Positions 1 through 7,292 of a stretch of 64,000 nucleotides of DNA are shown here, piece by piece. Origin of the DNA: Leifsonia sp052114085 (lineage in GTDB: Bacteria > Actinomycetota > Actinomycetes > Actinomycetales > Microbacteriaceae); contig NZ_JBFREB010000001.1 of the NCBI RefSeq assembly GCF_052114085.1, positions 3,348,001-3,412,000 of the forward strand. Direction: 5' to 3'. The stretch's first letter is position 1. The number at the start of each line of letters is the position of its first letter. The position numbers and the translations under genes were made by a program. Under the pieces are notes generated by a model. It was given only the letters and a program-made list of their open reading frames with translations. It made no database searches and had not been told where the DNA came from.

Positions 1-34
1 GGGCCGGGACGGTGTGGAGCAGTCCGGCGATCAT
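1..34 (-). CDS. 5' end of a coupled gene leaving the left edge
   Basis: An ATG at 34-32 overlaps the TGA of the upstream aldolase gene (33-31) as ATGA, the same coupling used between the kinase and the aldolase. The readable part is MIAGLLHTVPA, open to the edge. The LLHTVP start is reminiscent of Asp/Glu-racemase-like proteins, but eleven residues cannot establish a family. The overlap suggests that it is the third gene of the leftward sugar operon. Confidence 0.4.
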   Translation of the reverse strand, partial: MIAGLLHTVPA

Positions 35-933
35 CGCGCGTCCCGCCACGGGCGCGCCTCGCGGTCGACGACCTCGATCAGAGCCTCGAGTCGTGGCACC
101 GACAGCTCGCGGAGCGCCGACGGGACGTCGTCGCGACCGACGACGTCGCTCCACAGGGCCCGCCCGGCGAGGAACCCGCTCGCCCCCGCACGGCAGGCCG
201 CCTCGACGGCGGGCAGGAACGCCGCGCGCTCGACACCCTGCGACAGCACCACCCACGGCCCGGAGATGGACGCGTTGAGAAGCTGGCTCGCGTCCCTCTG
301 CTCGGCCGCGTCGCCGGTGCCCGACATCGGCACCTGCACCTTGTAGAGACTCTGGCCCGAGGGCGACAGCTCGGCGGCCGCCTCGCGGATGGCGACATCG
401 AGGTCCCAGCTGCCGGCAGCCAGCTCCTCCGGCGTCGCCCGCACGACGGGCTCCAGCACCGAGAGGACCCCACGGGCGCGGCACTCGGCCACGAAGCGCT
501 CGACGAGACGGACCCGCTGTTCGCGCTTGGCGTCGCGGCGCCAGATGATCAGCAGCTTCAGGGCGGCGACACCGGCGAGATCGGTCTGCGTCAGGACGAC
601 CTCGTCGAGCGCGGTCTCCTCGACCGGGCCGCCGTCCTCCTGGGTGAGGGCGTCGGCGGCGAGGATGAGGCCGGTGCTCGCGGGCAAGAGATCGCGGGTC
701 GCCTCGAAGCCGAAATGCCGGTCGATGAGGAAACCGGAGGCCAGCGGGCCGAGCGCCTCGGCGACATCGAGCTTGAACCGGATGAGCACGTCGTCGGCCG
801 GACGTCCAGCGCCCGCGAGGTCGAACATGTGGCGGAGGCTCTCGCGCTGGTCCATCGCGACCATCGCGAGTCCGCCGGTGGGGCGGGCGATGGCGTCGAG
901 GTCGAGCGCCGGGCGGGAGGTGGTGTCAGTCAT
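31..933 (-). CDS. Class I aldolase, LacD/YihT-like
   Basis: 300 residues starting MTDTTSRPALDL. It resembles the class I aldolases that include tagatose-1,6-bisphosphate aldolase (LacD) and sulfofructosephosphate aldolase (YihT). Visible landmarks are VAMDQRESLRHMF near residue 18, LIDRHFGF near 65, the likely Schiff-base lysine in ALKLLIIW near 125, and KVQVPMSG near 210. Family members cleave a ketose phosphate to DHAP and a C3 aldehyde; the substrate here is not determined. ATG 933-931 overlaps the stop of the FGGY kinase gene (ATGA), which fixes the start and implies co-translation: the kinase would phosphorylate a sugar that the aldolase then splits. A true sulfoglycolytic role is possible but no sulfonate transporter or YihV-type kinase is nearby. 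Confidence 0.8.
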   Translation of the reverse strand: MTDTTSRPALDLDAIARPTGGLAMVAMDQRESLRHMFDLAGAGRPADDVLIRFKLDVAEALGPLASGFLIDRHFGFEATRDLLPASTGLILAADALTQEDGGPVEETALDEVVLTQTDLAGVAALKLLIIWRRDAKREQRVRLVERFVAECRARGVLSVLEPVVRATPEELAAGSWDLDVAIREAAAELSPSGQSLYKVQVPMSGTGDAAEQRDASQLLNASISGPWVVLSQGVERAAFLPAVEAACRAGASGFLAGRALWSDVVGRDDVPSALRELSVPRLEALIEVVDREARPWRDAR

Positions 934-2450
934 GCGGTTTCCTTGGCTTGTAGCGTCGCCGCCTCCACGAAGGCGTCCAGCAGGGCTGGATCGCCCGCGG
1001 AGGCGACGCTGTCGGCGCTGCGCAGCGGCAGCGAGGTCGTGAGGCCGGTCACGCGGTGCGCGGCCAGCATGGCTGCGCCGGTGGCGACGGGCTCGGCGGC
1101 GGCGACCCGGCGGAGCACGCCGGGCAGGAGCCGCTGCTTGAGCCGCCACCAGGCGCCATTGGCGGCGCCCGGCCCACCGAGGACGGTGAGCTCTGGTCGA
1201 CGGGGGCCGGCCAGCGCGGTCTGGGCGGCATCCATCCAGGCGAGTTGGAGGGCGAGGCCGGCCAGCACGGCCGTGAGCGTGGCCGCAGGGTCGGCGAGAC
1301 GAGCGGACCCGGCGGCGCCGGGTGCGGTCCCCGCCGGGTCGAGATGGATGAGACGCAGCGACTGCGTGGGATCGGGAGCCGGGGACTGACGCCCGCGGAG
1401 GTAGGGCAGCAGGAAGGCATCGATCGGACCGTCGGCCAGCGTCCGCGCCGCCTCGAGCGCATCGCGCCGATGGACTCCCGGGAGGAGCTCGGCGAACGCC
1501 CACTCCACCAGGGCGCCTGCGGTCGGATTGCCGGAGAGCAACGTCTCGTGGCGGCCGTCGATGCTGCGACCGATGCTCATCCCGTGGCGCCGCGCGCCCT
1601 CACGGGAGACGTTCTCGACGATGCGCAGCAGCGCTTCGGCGGTGCCGACCGAGTCGGCCGCGTCGCCGGGCTCGCGGACGCCGGCCGCCCACGCGCCGAC
1701 GGCGTGGTCGTGGCCGGCGGCGATGACCGGGACGCCTACCGGAAGTCCGAGCGCTGCGGCGGCCCCCGAGGTGAGCGTGCCCGCGGTCGCGCCGGGGAGG
1801 ATCACCCGGGGGAATCGGTCGGGGGTGAGACCCGCCAGCCCGAGGAGCTCCGCGTCGAAGCCGTCGGCGAGCGGCGAGCCCGCTCCGGGCAGCCGGTACG
1901 CCATCGTGCGCGCGGCCAGTGTGTGGTCGGTGACTGCTTCGCCGGTGAGCGACGAGAGGACGAGCCCGTCCGCGCCCAGCCAGCACGCGTCGGCGAGCCG
2001 CGCATCCCCCTCGTCCACCAGCCGGAGCCAGTGCGCGAGCGGCGACTTGTGCGGAGCGGGCACGCCGGTGGCGTCGTAGAGCGCCTCGGCGCCCGCCGCT
2101 GCGACGAGGCGCCCGGCCGTCGCGGCGTCGCCGTCCGCCCAGCGGAGGAGGTCGCCGCGCGGCTCTCCGTCGGGCGCTGTCAGCGACCCCGTTTCGCCCA
2201 TGGACGCGACGCCGATGGCGGCGATCGGGTGCGGGCTGTCGGCCACGATTTCGCGGATCGCGTTGAGCACGACCGCCTGCAGCGCGGCCCCGCCGCTCGG
2301 CGTCGGGACGGTCAGCGTGCGCTCTTCGTGGACGGCTCTGTCGCTTCCGGCGTCACCGAGCACGGCCAGCACCACCTTCGTGTTGGTGGTGCCGACGTCC
2401 ACGCCGATTGCGGCGAGAGGAGCGAGAGTCACGTTCACCATTCTGTTCAC
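930..2450 (-). CDS. FGGY-family carbohydrate kinase
   Basis: 506 residues, the usual FGGY size. The N-terminal ATPase-fold phosphate loop is GVDVGTTNTKVVL; the second half carries AAGHDHAVGAWAAGV and the adenosine-binding loop VLGGPGAANGAWW. Such enzymes phosphorylate pentoses, hexoses or polyols with ATP in the cytoplasm (xylulokinase, gluconokinase and relatives); the substrate cannot be read from sequence. It precedes the coupled class I aldolase and faces a divergent DeoR regulator 61 bp away. The first possible start is GTG 2450-2448, which lies inside a TGTTCA-N4-TGAACA palindrome; ATG 2441-2439 and GTG 2432 are alternatives. Neither has a strong ribosome-binding site, so the exact N-terminus is open. 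Confidence 0.87.
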   Translation of the reverse strand: MNRMVNVTLAPLAAIGVDVGTTNTKVVLAVLGDAGSDRAVHEERTLTVPTPSGGAALQAVVLNAIREIVADSPHPIAAIGVASMGETGSLTAPDGEPRGDLLRWADGDAATAGRLVAAAGAEALYDATGVPAPHKSPLAHWLRLVDEGDARLADACWLGADGLVLSSLTGEAVTDHTLAARTMAYRLPGAGSPLADGFDAELLGLAGLTPDRFPRVILPGATAGTLTSGAAAALGLPVGVPVIAAGHDHAVGAWAAGVREPGDAADSVGTAEALLRIVENVSREGARRHGMSIGRSIDGRHETLLSGNPTAGALVEWAFAELLPGVHRRDALEAARTLADGPIDAFLLPYLRGRQSPAPDPTQSLRLIHLDPAGTAPGAAGSARLADPAATLTAVLAGLALQLAWMDAAQTALAGPRRPELTVLGGPGAANGAWWRLKQRLLPGVLRRVAAAEPVATGAAMLAAHRVTGLTTSLPLRSADSVASAGDPALLDAFVEAATLQAKETA

Positions 2451-2459
2451 TTCTGAACA
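2444..2459. promoter_or_regulatory. Palindromic operator candidate, kinase/DeoR intergenic
   Basis: Perfect inverted repeat TGTTCA-CTTC-TGAACA in the short gap between the divergent kinase and DeoR genes, overlapping the kinase start region. A smaller inverted repeat, TTGT-TG-ACAA, lies at 2481-2490 and contains TTGACA. DeoR-family regulators commonly sit beside such sites; binding by the neighbouring DeoR protein is inferred. Confidence 0.5.
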
Positions 2460-2511
2460 TTCTCGTCAAGATTTGTGCGTTTGTTGACAAGCGGTCGCCG
2501 AAGCCGATTGG

Positions 2512-3300
2512 ATGGACGCCGTGCGCTACACCGACGCCCCCGCCCGCCGCGAAGAGCTGCTCCGCCGGCTCTCCGTCGAGGGCTACGTGTCGTCGTCGCG
2601 CGTCGCGGACGAACTCGGCGTCTCCGAGATGACCATCCGCCGCGACCTCCGTCAGCTCGAAGCCGACGGTCTCGCCCGGCGGGTCGTCGGGGGCGCCAGC
2701 CTCCCGAACCTCGGGCACGGACGCCCCTTCGACGAGCGCGCCGTCACCGGCAGCGGCGAGAAGCGATCCATTGCCGAGGCCTGCCTCGATCTGCTCGACG
2801 GCGCCGTCACGGTGGCGCTCGACGCGGGGACGACGGTCGCACCCCTCGCCGGGATGCTGCAGCCCGGCAGCACGATCATCAGCCACTCCGCGCCGGTCAT
2901 CCAGGCCGCCATCGAGCGTCAGGACGTCGAACTCGTGGCGGTCGGCGGCGTCTACCAGAGCGAGACGCGCAGCTTCGCCGGTGCGACCGCGCGGCGGACC
3001 ATCGCCGACTACTCGATCGATGTGGCCGTGCTGTCCGCGACCGCGGTGGACACCCGCGGCATCCTGTGCGCCAACGCGCTCGACGCCGAACTCAAGCAAG
3101 AGCTCGCCCGCGCCGCCCGCACCACGGTGCTGCTGGTCGACCACTCCAAGCTGGGCGCGCGCGCCCCGATCCGTGTGGGCGGCCTGGACCTGGTGGATGT
3201 GATCCTCACCGACGCGGGCGCCGACCCGGGGGACCTGCGCGCGCTGCGCGAGGCGGGGGCGACCGTCGTGGTCGCGGGCGAGCAGGTCGGCGTCTCGTGA
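2512..3300 (+). CDS. DeoR-family transcriptional regulator
   Basis: 262 residues. The N-terminal helix-turn-helix (about residues 8-60) has the DeoR signature: RREELLRRL, LGVSEMTIRRDLRQLE, then VVGGASLP. The C-terminal DeoRC sugar-phosphate-sensing domain shows ALDAGTTVAPLAG near 103, HSAPVIQAAI, AVGGVYQSETRSFAG near 145 and LLVDHSKLGARAP near 208. It probably represses both divergent units of this locus and is released by a phosphorylated intermediate; the effector is unknown. The TGA at 3298-3300 overlaps the ATG of the next kinase gene, so regulator and enzymes form one rightward operon. ATG 2512 has no clear Shine-Dalgarno; GTG 2521 is an alternative. Confidence 0.92.
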   Translation: MDAVRYTDAPARREELLRRLSVEGYVSSSRVADELGVSEMTIRRDLRQLEADGLARRVVGGASLPNLGHGRPFDERAVTGSGEKRSIAEACLDLLDGAVTVALDAGTTVAPLAGMLQPGSTIISHSAPVIQAAIERQDVELVAVGGVYQSETRSFAGATARRTIADYSIDVAVLSATAVDTRGILCANALDAELKQELARAARTTVLLVDHSKLGARAPIRVGGLDLVDVILTDAGADPGDLRALREAGATVVVAGEQVGVS

Positions 3301-4583
3301 TGCGGCTCGGCGCCGTCGCCGACGATGTCACGGGCGCCTGCGATCTCGCGGGCCGCGTCGCCGAGGCGGGACTTCCCGCGAGCGTCCTGCTCGGTGCCCC
3401 GGCCACCGGCACGCTCGACGACGCGTTCCCGACCGACCGACCCGGATGCACGGTCGTCGCCCTCAAGGTGCGTACAGCGCCTGTCGCCCAGGCCGTCGCC
3501 GAATCGACCGCCGCGGCACGCTTTCTGGTCGCATCGGGCGCGACCCAGCTCTACCAGAAGTACTGCTCGACGTTCGACTCGACGGCGTCGGGCAACATCG
3601 GTCCGATCGCGGACGCCCTGGCGGCCGTCGCGGGCGCTGCAGGGTCCGTCGGAACGCCGGCCACTCCGGGCGCCGGGCGGACCCAGTACCAGGGCACCCT
3701 CTTCGTCGAGGGTGTTCCGCTCGCGGAATCGCCGATGCGCGACCACCCGCTGACGCCGATGCGCGACTCGGACCTCGTCCGCCTGCTCACGCCGCAGACG
3801 TCCGCACCCGTCGGGCTGGTCCGCTGGGGCACCGTCCGACGTGGCGCCGAGGCCGTGGCCGCGGGCGTGCGCGACGGCCACACGCTCGTGGATGCGCTCA
3901 CCGAGGACGACCTCGACGCCATCGCGAATGCGGTCCTCCGGCTGGCGCCCACCCATCCCACCGTCGCCGCCGGCGGGGCCGGGCTTGCGACGGCTCTTGC
4001 GCGCGTGGAGACCCGCGACCGGGACTCCACCGGGCTGGACGCCGCCGTCCTCGCGCCGGTCCCGGTGACCGGCCGCCTCATCCTCGCCGGCAGCGCCTCG
4101 GCCGCCACTCGGGCTCAGATCGCCGCGTTCGGCGGCGAGCGCCACATCCTCGACCCGCTCATACTCGCTCGCGACCGTGACGCGATCACCCGGCTGCGGG
4201 ATGCGCTCGCGGCACGCGAGGACCCTCGTGCACCCGCACTGATCCACGCCTCCCCCGACGTCGCCGCCGCCCAGCGCGAGCTCAGCGCCGAACGGGCGGC
4301 CGCGCTTCTCGAGGAGGCGCTCGGCGAGCTCGCCGCTTTCGCCGTCCACGACCTCGGTTACAGCCACCTGCTGATCGCCGGTGGCGAGACCTCCGGCGCA
4401 GTCACCGGCGGCCTCGGCATCACGCGGTTGCGGATCGGCGCGCAGGCAGCGCCGGGCGTGCCGTGGGCGGAGGCCGTCAGCCGCGACAGCGCCGGCGAGA
4501 AGCGCACGATCGCGGTGCTGCTGAAGTCCGGCAACTTCGGCGGCCCCGGGTTGTTCACCGACGCGTGGAAGGCGGCGCCATGA
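3300..4583 (+). CDS. Four-carbon acid sugar kinase (DUF1537/OtnK family)
   Basis: 427 residues, as expected for the family that phosphorylates 3-oxo-tetronates, threonate or erythronate with ATP. N-terminal substrate domain begins MRLGAVADDVTGACDLAG (ADDxTGAxD motif), with LYQKYCSTFDST near residue 85. The C-terminal nucleotide domain has LIAGGETSGAVTGGLGI near 360 and LLKSGNFGGPGLF near 408. In characterised pathways this kinase acts with a class II aldolase-like decarboxylase, exactly the next gene here, to yield DHAP. The usual oxidising dehydrogenase and epimerase are absent from the window, so the upstream steps are unknown. Start and stop overlap both neighbours by one to four bases. 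Confidence 0.92.
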   Translation: MRLGAVADDVTGACDLAGRVAEAGLPASVLLGAPATGTLDDAFPTDRPGCTVVALKVRTAPVAQAVAESTAAARFLVASGATQLYQKYCSTFDSTASGNIGPIADALAAVAGAAGSVGTPATPGAGRTQYQGTLFVEGVPLAESPMRDHPLTPMRDSDLVRLLTPQTSAPVGLVRWGTVRRGAEAVAAGVRDGHTLVDALTEDDLDAIANAVLRLAPTHPTVAAGGAGLATALARVETRDRDSTGLDAAVLAPVPVTGRLILAGSASAATRAQIAAFGGERHILDPLILARDRDAITRLRDALAAREDPRAPALIHASPDVAAAQRELSAERAAALLEEALGELAAFAVHDLGYSHLLIAGGETSGAVTGGLGITRLRIGAQAAPGVPWAEAVSRDSAGEKRTIAVLLKSGNFGGPGLFTDAWKAAP

Positions 4584-5218
4584 CACGCATCCTGACCGAG
4601 GCCGAGGCGCGTTCGGCCATCGTGCGCGCCTGCCGGCACCTCTCCGCGGCCGGGCTGTCGCCGGGAAGCTCCGGCAACGTGAGCATCCGGGTCGGCGCGC
4701 GCATCATCGCGACGCCTACCGGGTCGTCGCTCCGGGCGGTCACCGAGGACGAACTCGCGGCGACGCCCGCGGATCAGGAGGGCGCAGCGCGGCCGACCAA
4801 GGAGCTTCCGCTGCACGCCGCGATGTACGCCGCGCATCCCGACGCGACCGCGGTCGTGCACCTCCACTCGCCGTACGCGACGGCGATCGCCTGCCTGCCA
4901 CCGGCGCTCAACGGTTATGCGCAGCTCCCACCGCTCACGCCCTACCGGGTGATGCGGCTGGGCGATGTGCCGCTCGTCCCCTATGCCCCGCCGGGCAGCG
5001 CAGACCTGGCAGCCGGCGTCGCCGCCGCGGCGCCCGGCCATCCGGCCCTGCTGCTGGCGAACCACGGCCCGGTGGTCGCGGCGGCGACGCTGGACGCGGC
5101 CATCGACCTCGTCGAGGAGCTGGAGACCGCGGCACAGTTGACCCTCCTGCTGAAGCAGGCGCCCGCGGTCACTCTCGACGCCGCCGCGGTAGCCGCGCTC
5201 ACACCGCCGGGACGCTGA
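4580..5218 (+). CDS. Class II aldolase/adducin-family protein (OtnC-like)
   Basis: 212 residues, typical of the fuculose-phosphate aldolase/OtnC fold. Motifs: LSPGSSGNVSIRVG near residue 24 (phosphate-binding), PTKELPLHAAMYA near 70 with the catalytic Glu position, the zinc-ligand pair VVHLHSPYATA near 93, and LLLANHGPVVAA near 157. Beside an OtnK-type kinase, the best inference is a 3-oxo-tetronate-4-phosphate decarboxylase giving DHAP and CO2; a retro-aldol reaction on another C4-C6 phosphate is the alternative. ATG 4580 overlaps the kinase stop as ATGA. It is the last gene of the DeoR operon; an unrelated ABC pair follows after 43 bases. Confidence 0.9.
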   Translation: MTRILTEAEARSAIVRACRHLSAAGLSPGSSGNVSIRVGARIIATPTGSSLRAVTEDELAATPADQEGAARPTKELPLHAAMYAAHPDATAVVHLHSPYATAIACLPPALNGYAQLPPLTPYRVMRLGDVPLVPYAPPGSADLAAGVAAAAPGHPALLLANHGPVVAAATLDAAIDLVEELETAAQLTLLLKQAPAVTLDAAAVAALTPPGR

Positions 5219-5261
5219 GCCCCCGCCCCCTCCCTCCCGCTCGAACCCCCAGGAGCCCTCC

Positions 5262-7292
5262 GTGTCCAGCGTCCGCGCTGCCCGTCCGTTACCCTCCGAT
5301 CGTCCGCCACGCGCCGCACGCATCGCTCCGACCCGACCCACCGAGGCCCACCTGTCCTCGGTTCCGCGGTTCCTGCTGTGGCAGGCCGCGCGGCAGCCGG
5401 CGAGCCTCACCGGCGGTGTGCTGTTCGGAGTCGTGTGGATGCTCTGCCAAGCCGTCTGGCCCTATCTCCTCGGCCGCGCGGTCGATGAGGGCGTTTCGGG
5501 CGATCCGACACGGCTCTGGGTCTGGTGCGGCGCACTGCTCGGTGTCGCCGTGGTGCAGGCGCTGAGCGGCATGCTCCGGCATCGGATGGCCGTGTCCAAC
5601 TGGTTGCGCTCGTCCCTCGGCATCGCCCGGCTGATCGGCTACCACTCGGCCGAGACCGGGCCTGCGATCACCGCCACCACGTCCTCGGGCGAGATTGTCG
5701 CGACCGTGAGCACCGACTCGCTGCGGCTCGGCGCGATGTTCGAAGTGACCGCGCGCCTCGCGGGCGGCGTCGTCGCCTTCGCCGTGGTCTCGGTCATCAT
5801 GCTCAACGCATCCCTCCCGCTGGGCCTCACCGTCGTGATCGGGGTCCCGGCCGTCGCGCTGGTGCTGGCGCTGCTGCTCCGTCCGCTCCGCACGCGCCAG
5901 GCGGTGTGGCGGGAGGAGGCGGGCGGGCTGACCACCCTCGGCGCCGACACGGTGGTCGGCCTGCGGGTGCTGCGTGGCATCGGCGGAGAGCAGGAGTTCG
6001 TGGAGCGGTACGCGGCACAGTCGCAGCGCGTACGCGCCGCCGGGGTCGGCGTCGCGAAGACCCAGAGCTGGCTCGACGGCCTCCAGGTGCTCCTGCCCGG
6101 CGCCTTTCTCGTGTTCATCGTCTGGTTCGGGGCACACCTCGCCGTCGACGGGGTGATCACTCCTGGGCAGCTGACCGCCTTCTACGGGTACGCCACCTTC
6201 CTGGTGCTGCCGTTGCGGACCGCCGTCGAGGCGGCGCAGACCTTCACCGCGGGCATCGTGTCGGCTCGCCGCGTGCTTTCCGTGCTCCGCACCCAGCCGG
6301 CTGCACGCGACACCGCCGCGACGGCGGAGGCGCCCGCCTGGGGGTCTGCCATCGAGGATCTCGCATCCGGAGTCGTCATCCAGCCCGGCCGGTTCACCGC
6401 GATCGTCGACGCCGACCCGGACGAGGCGGCCGGGATCGCGACCCGCCTCGGACGCTTCGACGACACAGTCCACAGGGAAGCGCCTGTGCTCTGGGGCGGG
6501 GTCGACCACCGTCGAGTGCCTGTCCGGGAGGTCCGCGAACGCATCGTGGTCAACGACGCCAACCCGCATCTGTTCGGCGGGCGCCTGCTCGACGGGCTCG
6601 ACACCCTGCCGATCCGCGACGAAGGAGCCGCCCGCTGGACGGAGGCCGACACCTCCACCGGCCGCCTGCGCCGCGTCTCCGCAGCCCTCGACACCGCGGC
6701 CGCCTCGGAGACGGTGGATGCGCTCCCGGAGGGCGTCCACGAGCACGTGGCTGAGCGCGGCCGGACCTTCTCCGGCGGCCAGCGGCAGCGGCTCAGCCTC
6801 GCCCGCGCGCTGCTCACCGACGCCGAGGTCCTGGTGCTGATCGAGCCGACGAGTGCCGTCGACGCGCACACCGAGTCGCAGATCGCCGAGCGTCTCCGCA
6901 CAGCACGCGACGGTCGCACCACCGTCGTCGTCACCGCCAGCCCGCTGCTGCTCGATCGGATGGACACGGTCGCTGTCGTCCGCAAGGGCCGCGTCGTCGG
7001 CACCAGCAGCCATCAGTCGCTGCTCCGCCAGGAGGACGACCTCGGCGACCTGTACCGGGCGATCGTCTCACGCACGATCAGCGCCGCGGAGCCGGCGGAG
7101 GGCGAGCAGCTCGATGAGGCCTGGACCGGCTCCATCGACGCGCTCTGGACGGCGACGCATCCCGTGACGGCTCAGCGGCCGACCGACGAGGGCACGAAGA
7201 AGACGAAGAAGCCGAAGAAGGCCAAGAACGCGGCGAAGGCCGCGAAGGCCGCGCGCACGAAGGGGACAGACGATGCTGCTTCCGATCGCTAG
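5262..7292 (+). CDS. ABC exporter half-transporter with degenerate nucleotide-binding domain
   Basis: 676 residues, GTG start with AGGAG at 5251-5255. A six-helix type IV exporter domain covers about residues 25-345. The NBD is eroded in a specific way: where Walker A should be, the sequence is IVDADPDEAAG with no GxGKS/T; Walker B reads VLVLIEPTSAVD, losing the Asp but keeping Glu; the H-loop is VTASPLLLD without His. The signature FSGGQRQRLSLARAL near 503 is intact. The next gene has the opposite pattern, so the two form one heterodimer in which this subunit supplies the signature motif to the only working ATP site. The tail (about 640-676) is a Lys/Ala-rich basic extension with repeated KK pairs. 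The gene overlaps its partner by 20 bases. Substrate unknown. Confidence 0.92.
   Translation: MSSVRAARPLPSDRPPRAARIAPTRPTEAHLSSVPRFLLWQAARQPASLTGGVLFGVVWMLCQAVWPYLLGRAVDEGVSGDPTRLWVWCGALLGVAVVQALSGMLRHRMAVSNWLRSSLGIARLIGYHSAETGPAITATTSSGEIVATVSTDSLRLGAMFEVTARLAGGVVAFAVVSVIMLNASLPLGLTVVIGVPAVALVLALLLRPLRTRQAVWREEAGGLTTLGADTVVGLRVLRGIGGEQEFVERYAAQSQRVRAAGVGVAKTQSWLDGLQVLLPGAFLVFIVWFGAHLAVDGVITPGQLTAFYGYATFLVLPLRTAVEAAQTFTAGIVSARRVLSVLRTQPAARDTAATAEAPAWGSAIEDLASGVVIQPGRFTAIVDADPDEAAGIATRLGRFDDTVHREAPVLWGGVDHRRVPVREVRERIVVNDANPHLFGGRLLDGLDTLPIRDEGAARWTEADTSTGRLRRVSAALDTAAASETVDALPEGVHEHVAERGRTFSGGQRQRLSLARALLTDAEVLVLIEPTSAVDAHTESQIAERLRTARDGRTTVVVTASPLLLDRMDTVAVVRKGRVVGTSSHQSLLRQEDDLGDLYRAIVSRTISAAEPAEGEQLDEAWTGSIDALWTATHPVTAQRPTDEGTKKTKKPKKAKNAAKAAKAARTKGTDDAASDR

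Noticed and set aside
1056..2456. Long plus-strand open frame of 466 codons opposite the FGGY kinase gene
   Set aside because: It is antisense to a gene with clear family motifs; composition is Arg/Gly-rich as expected from the reverse frame of high-GC coding DNA.
31..5218. Sulfoglycolysis operon, suggested by the YihT-like aldolase
   Set aside because: No sulfoquinovosidase, PfkB-type YihV kinase, SLA reductase or sulfonate exporter is visible; the evidence supports only a class I aldolase of undefined substrate.
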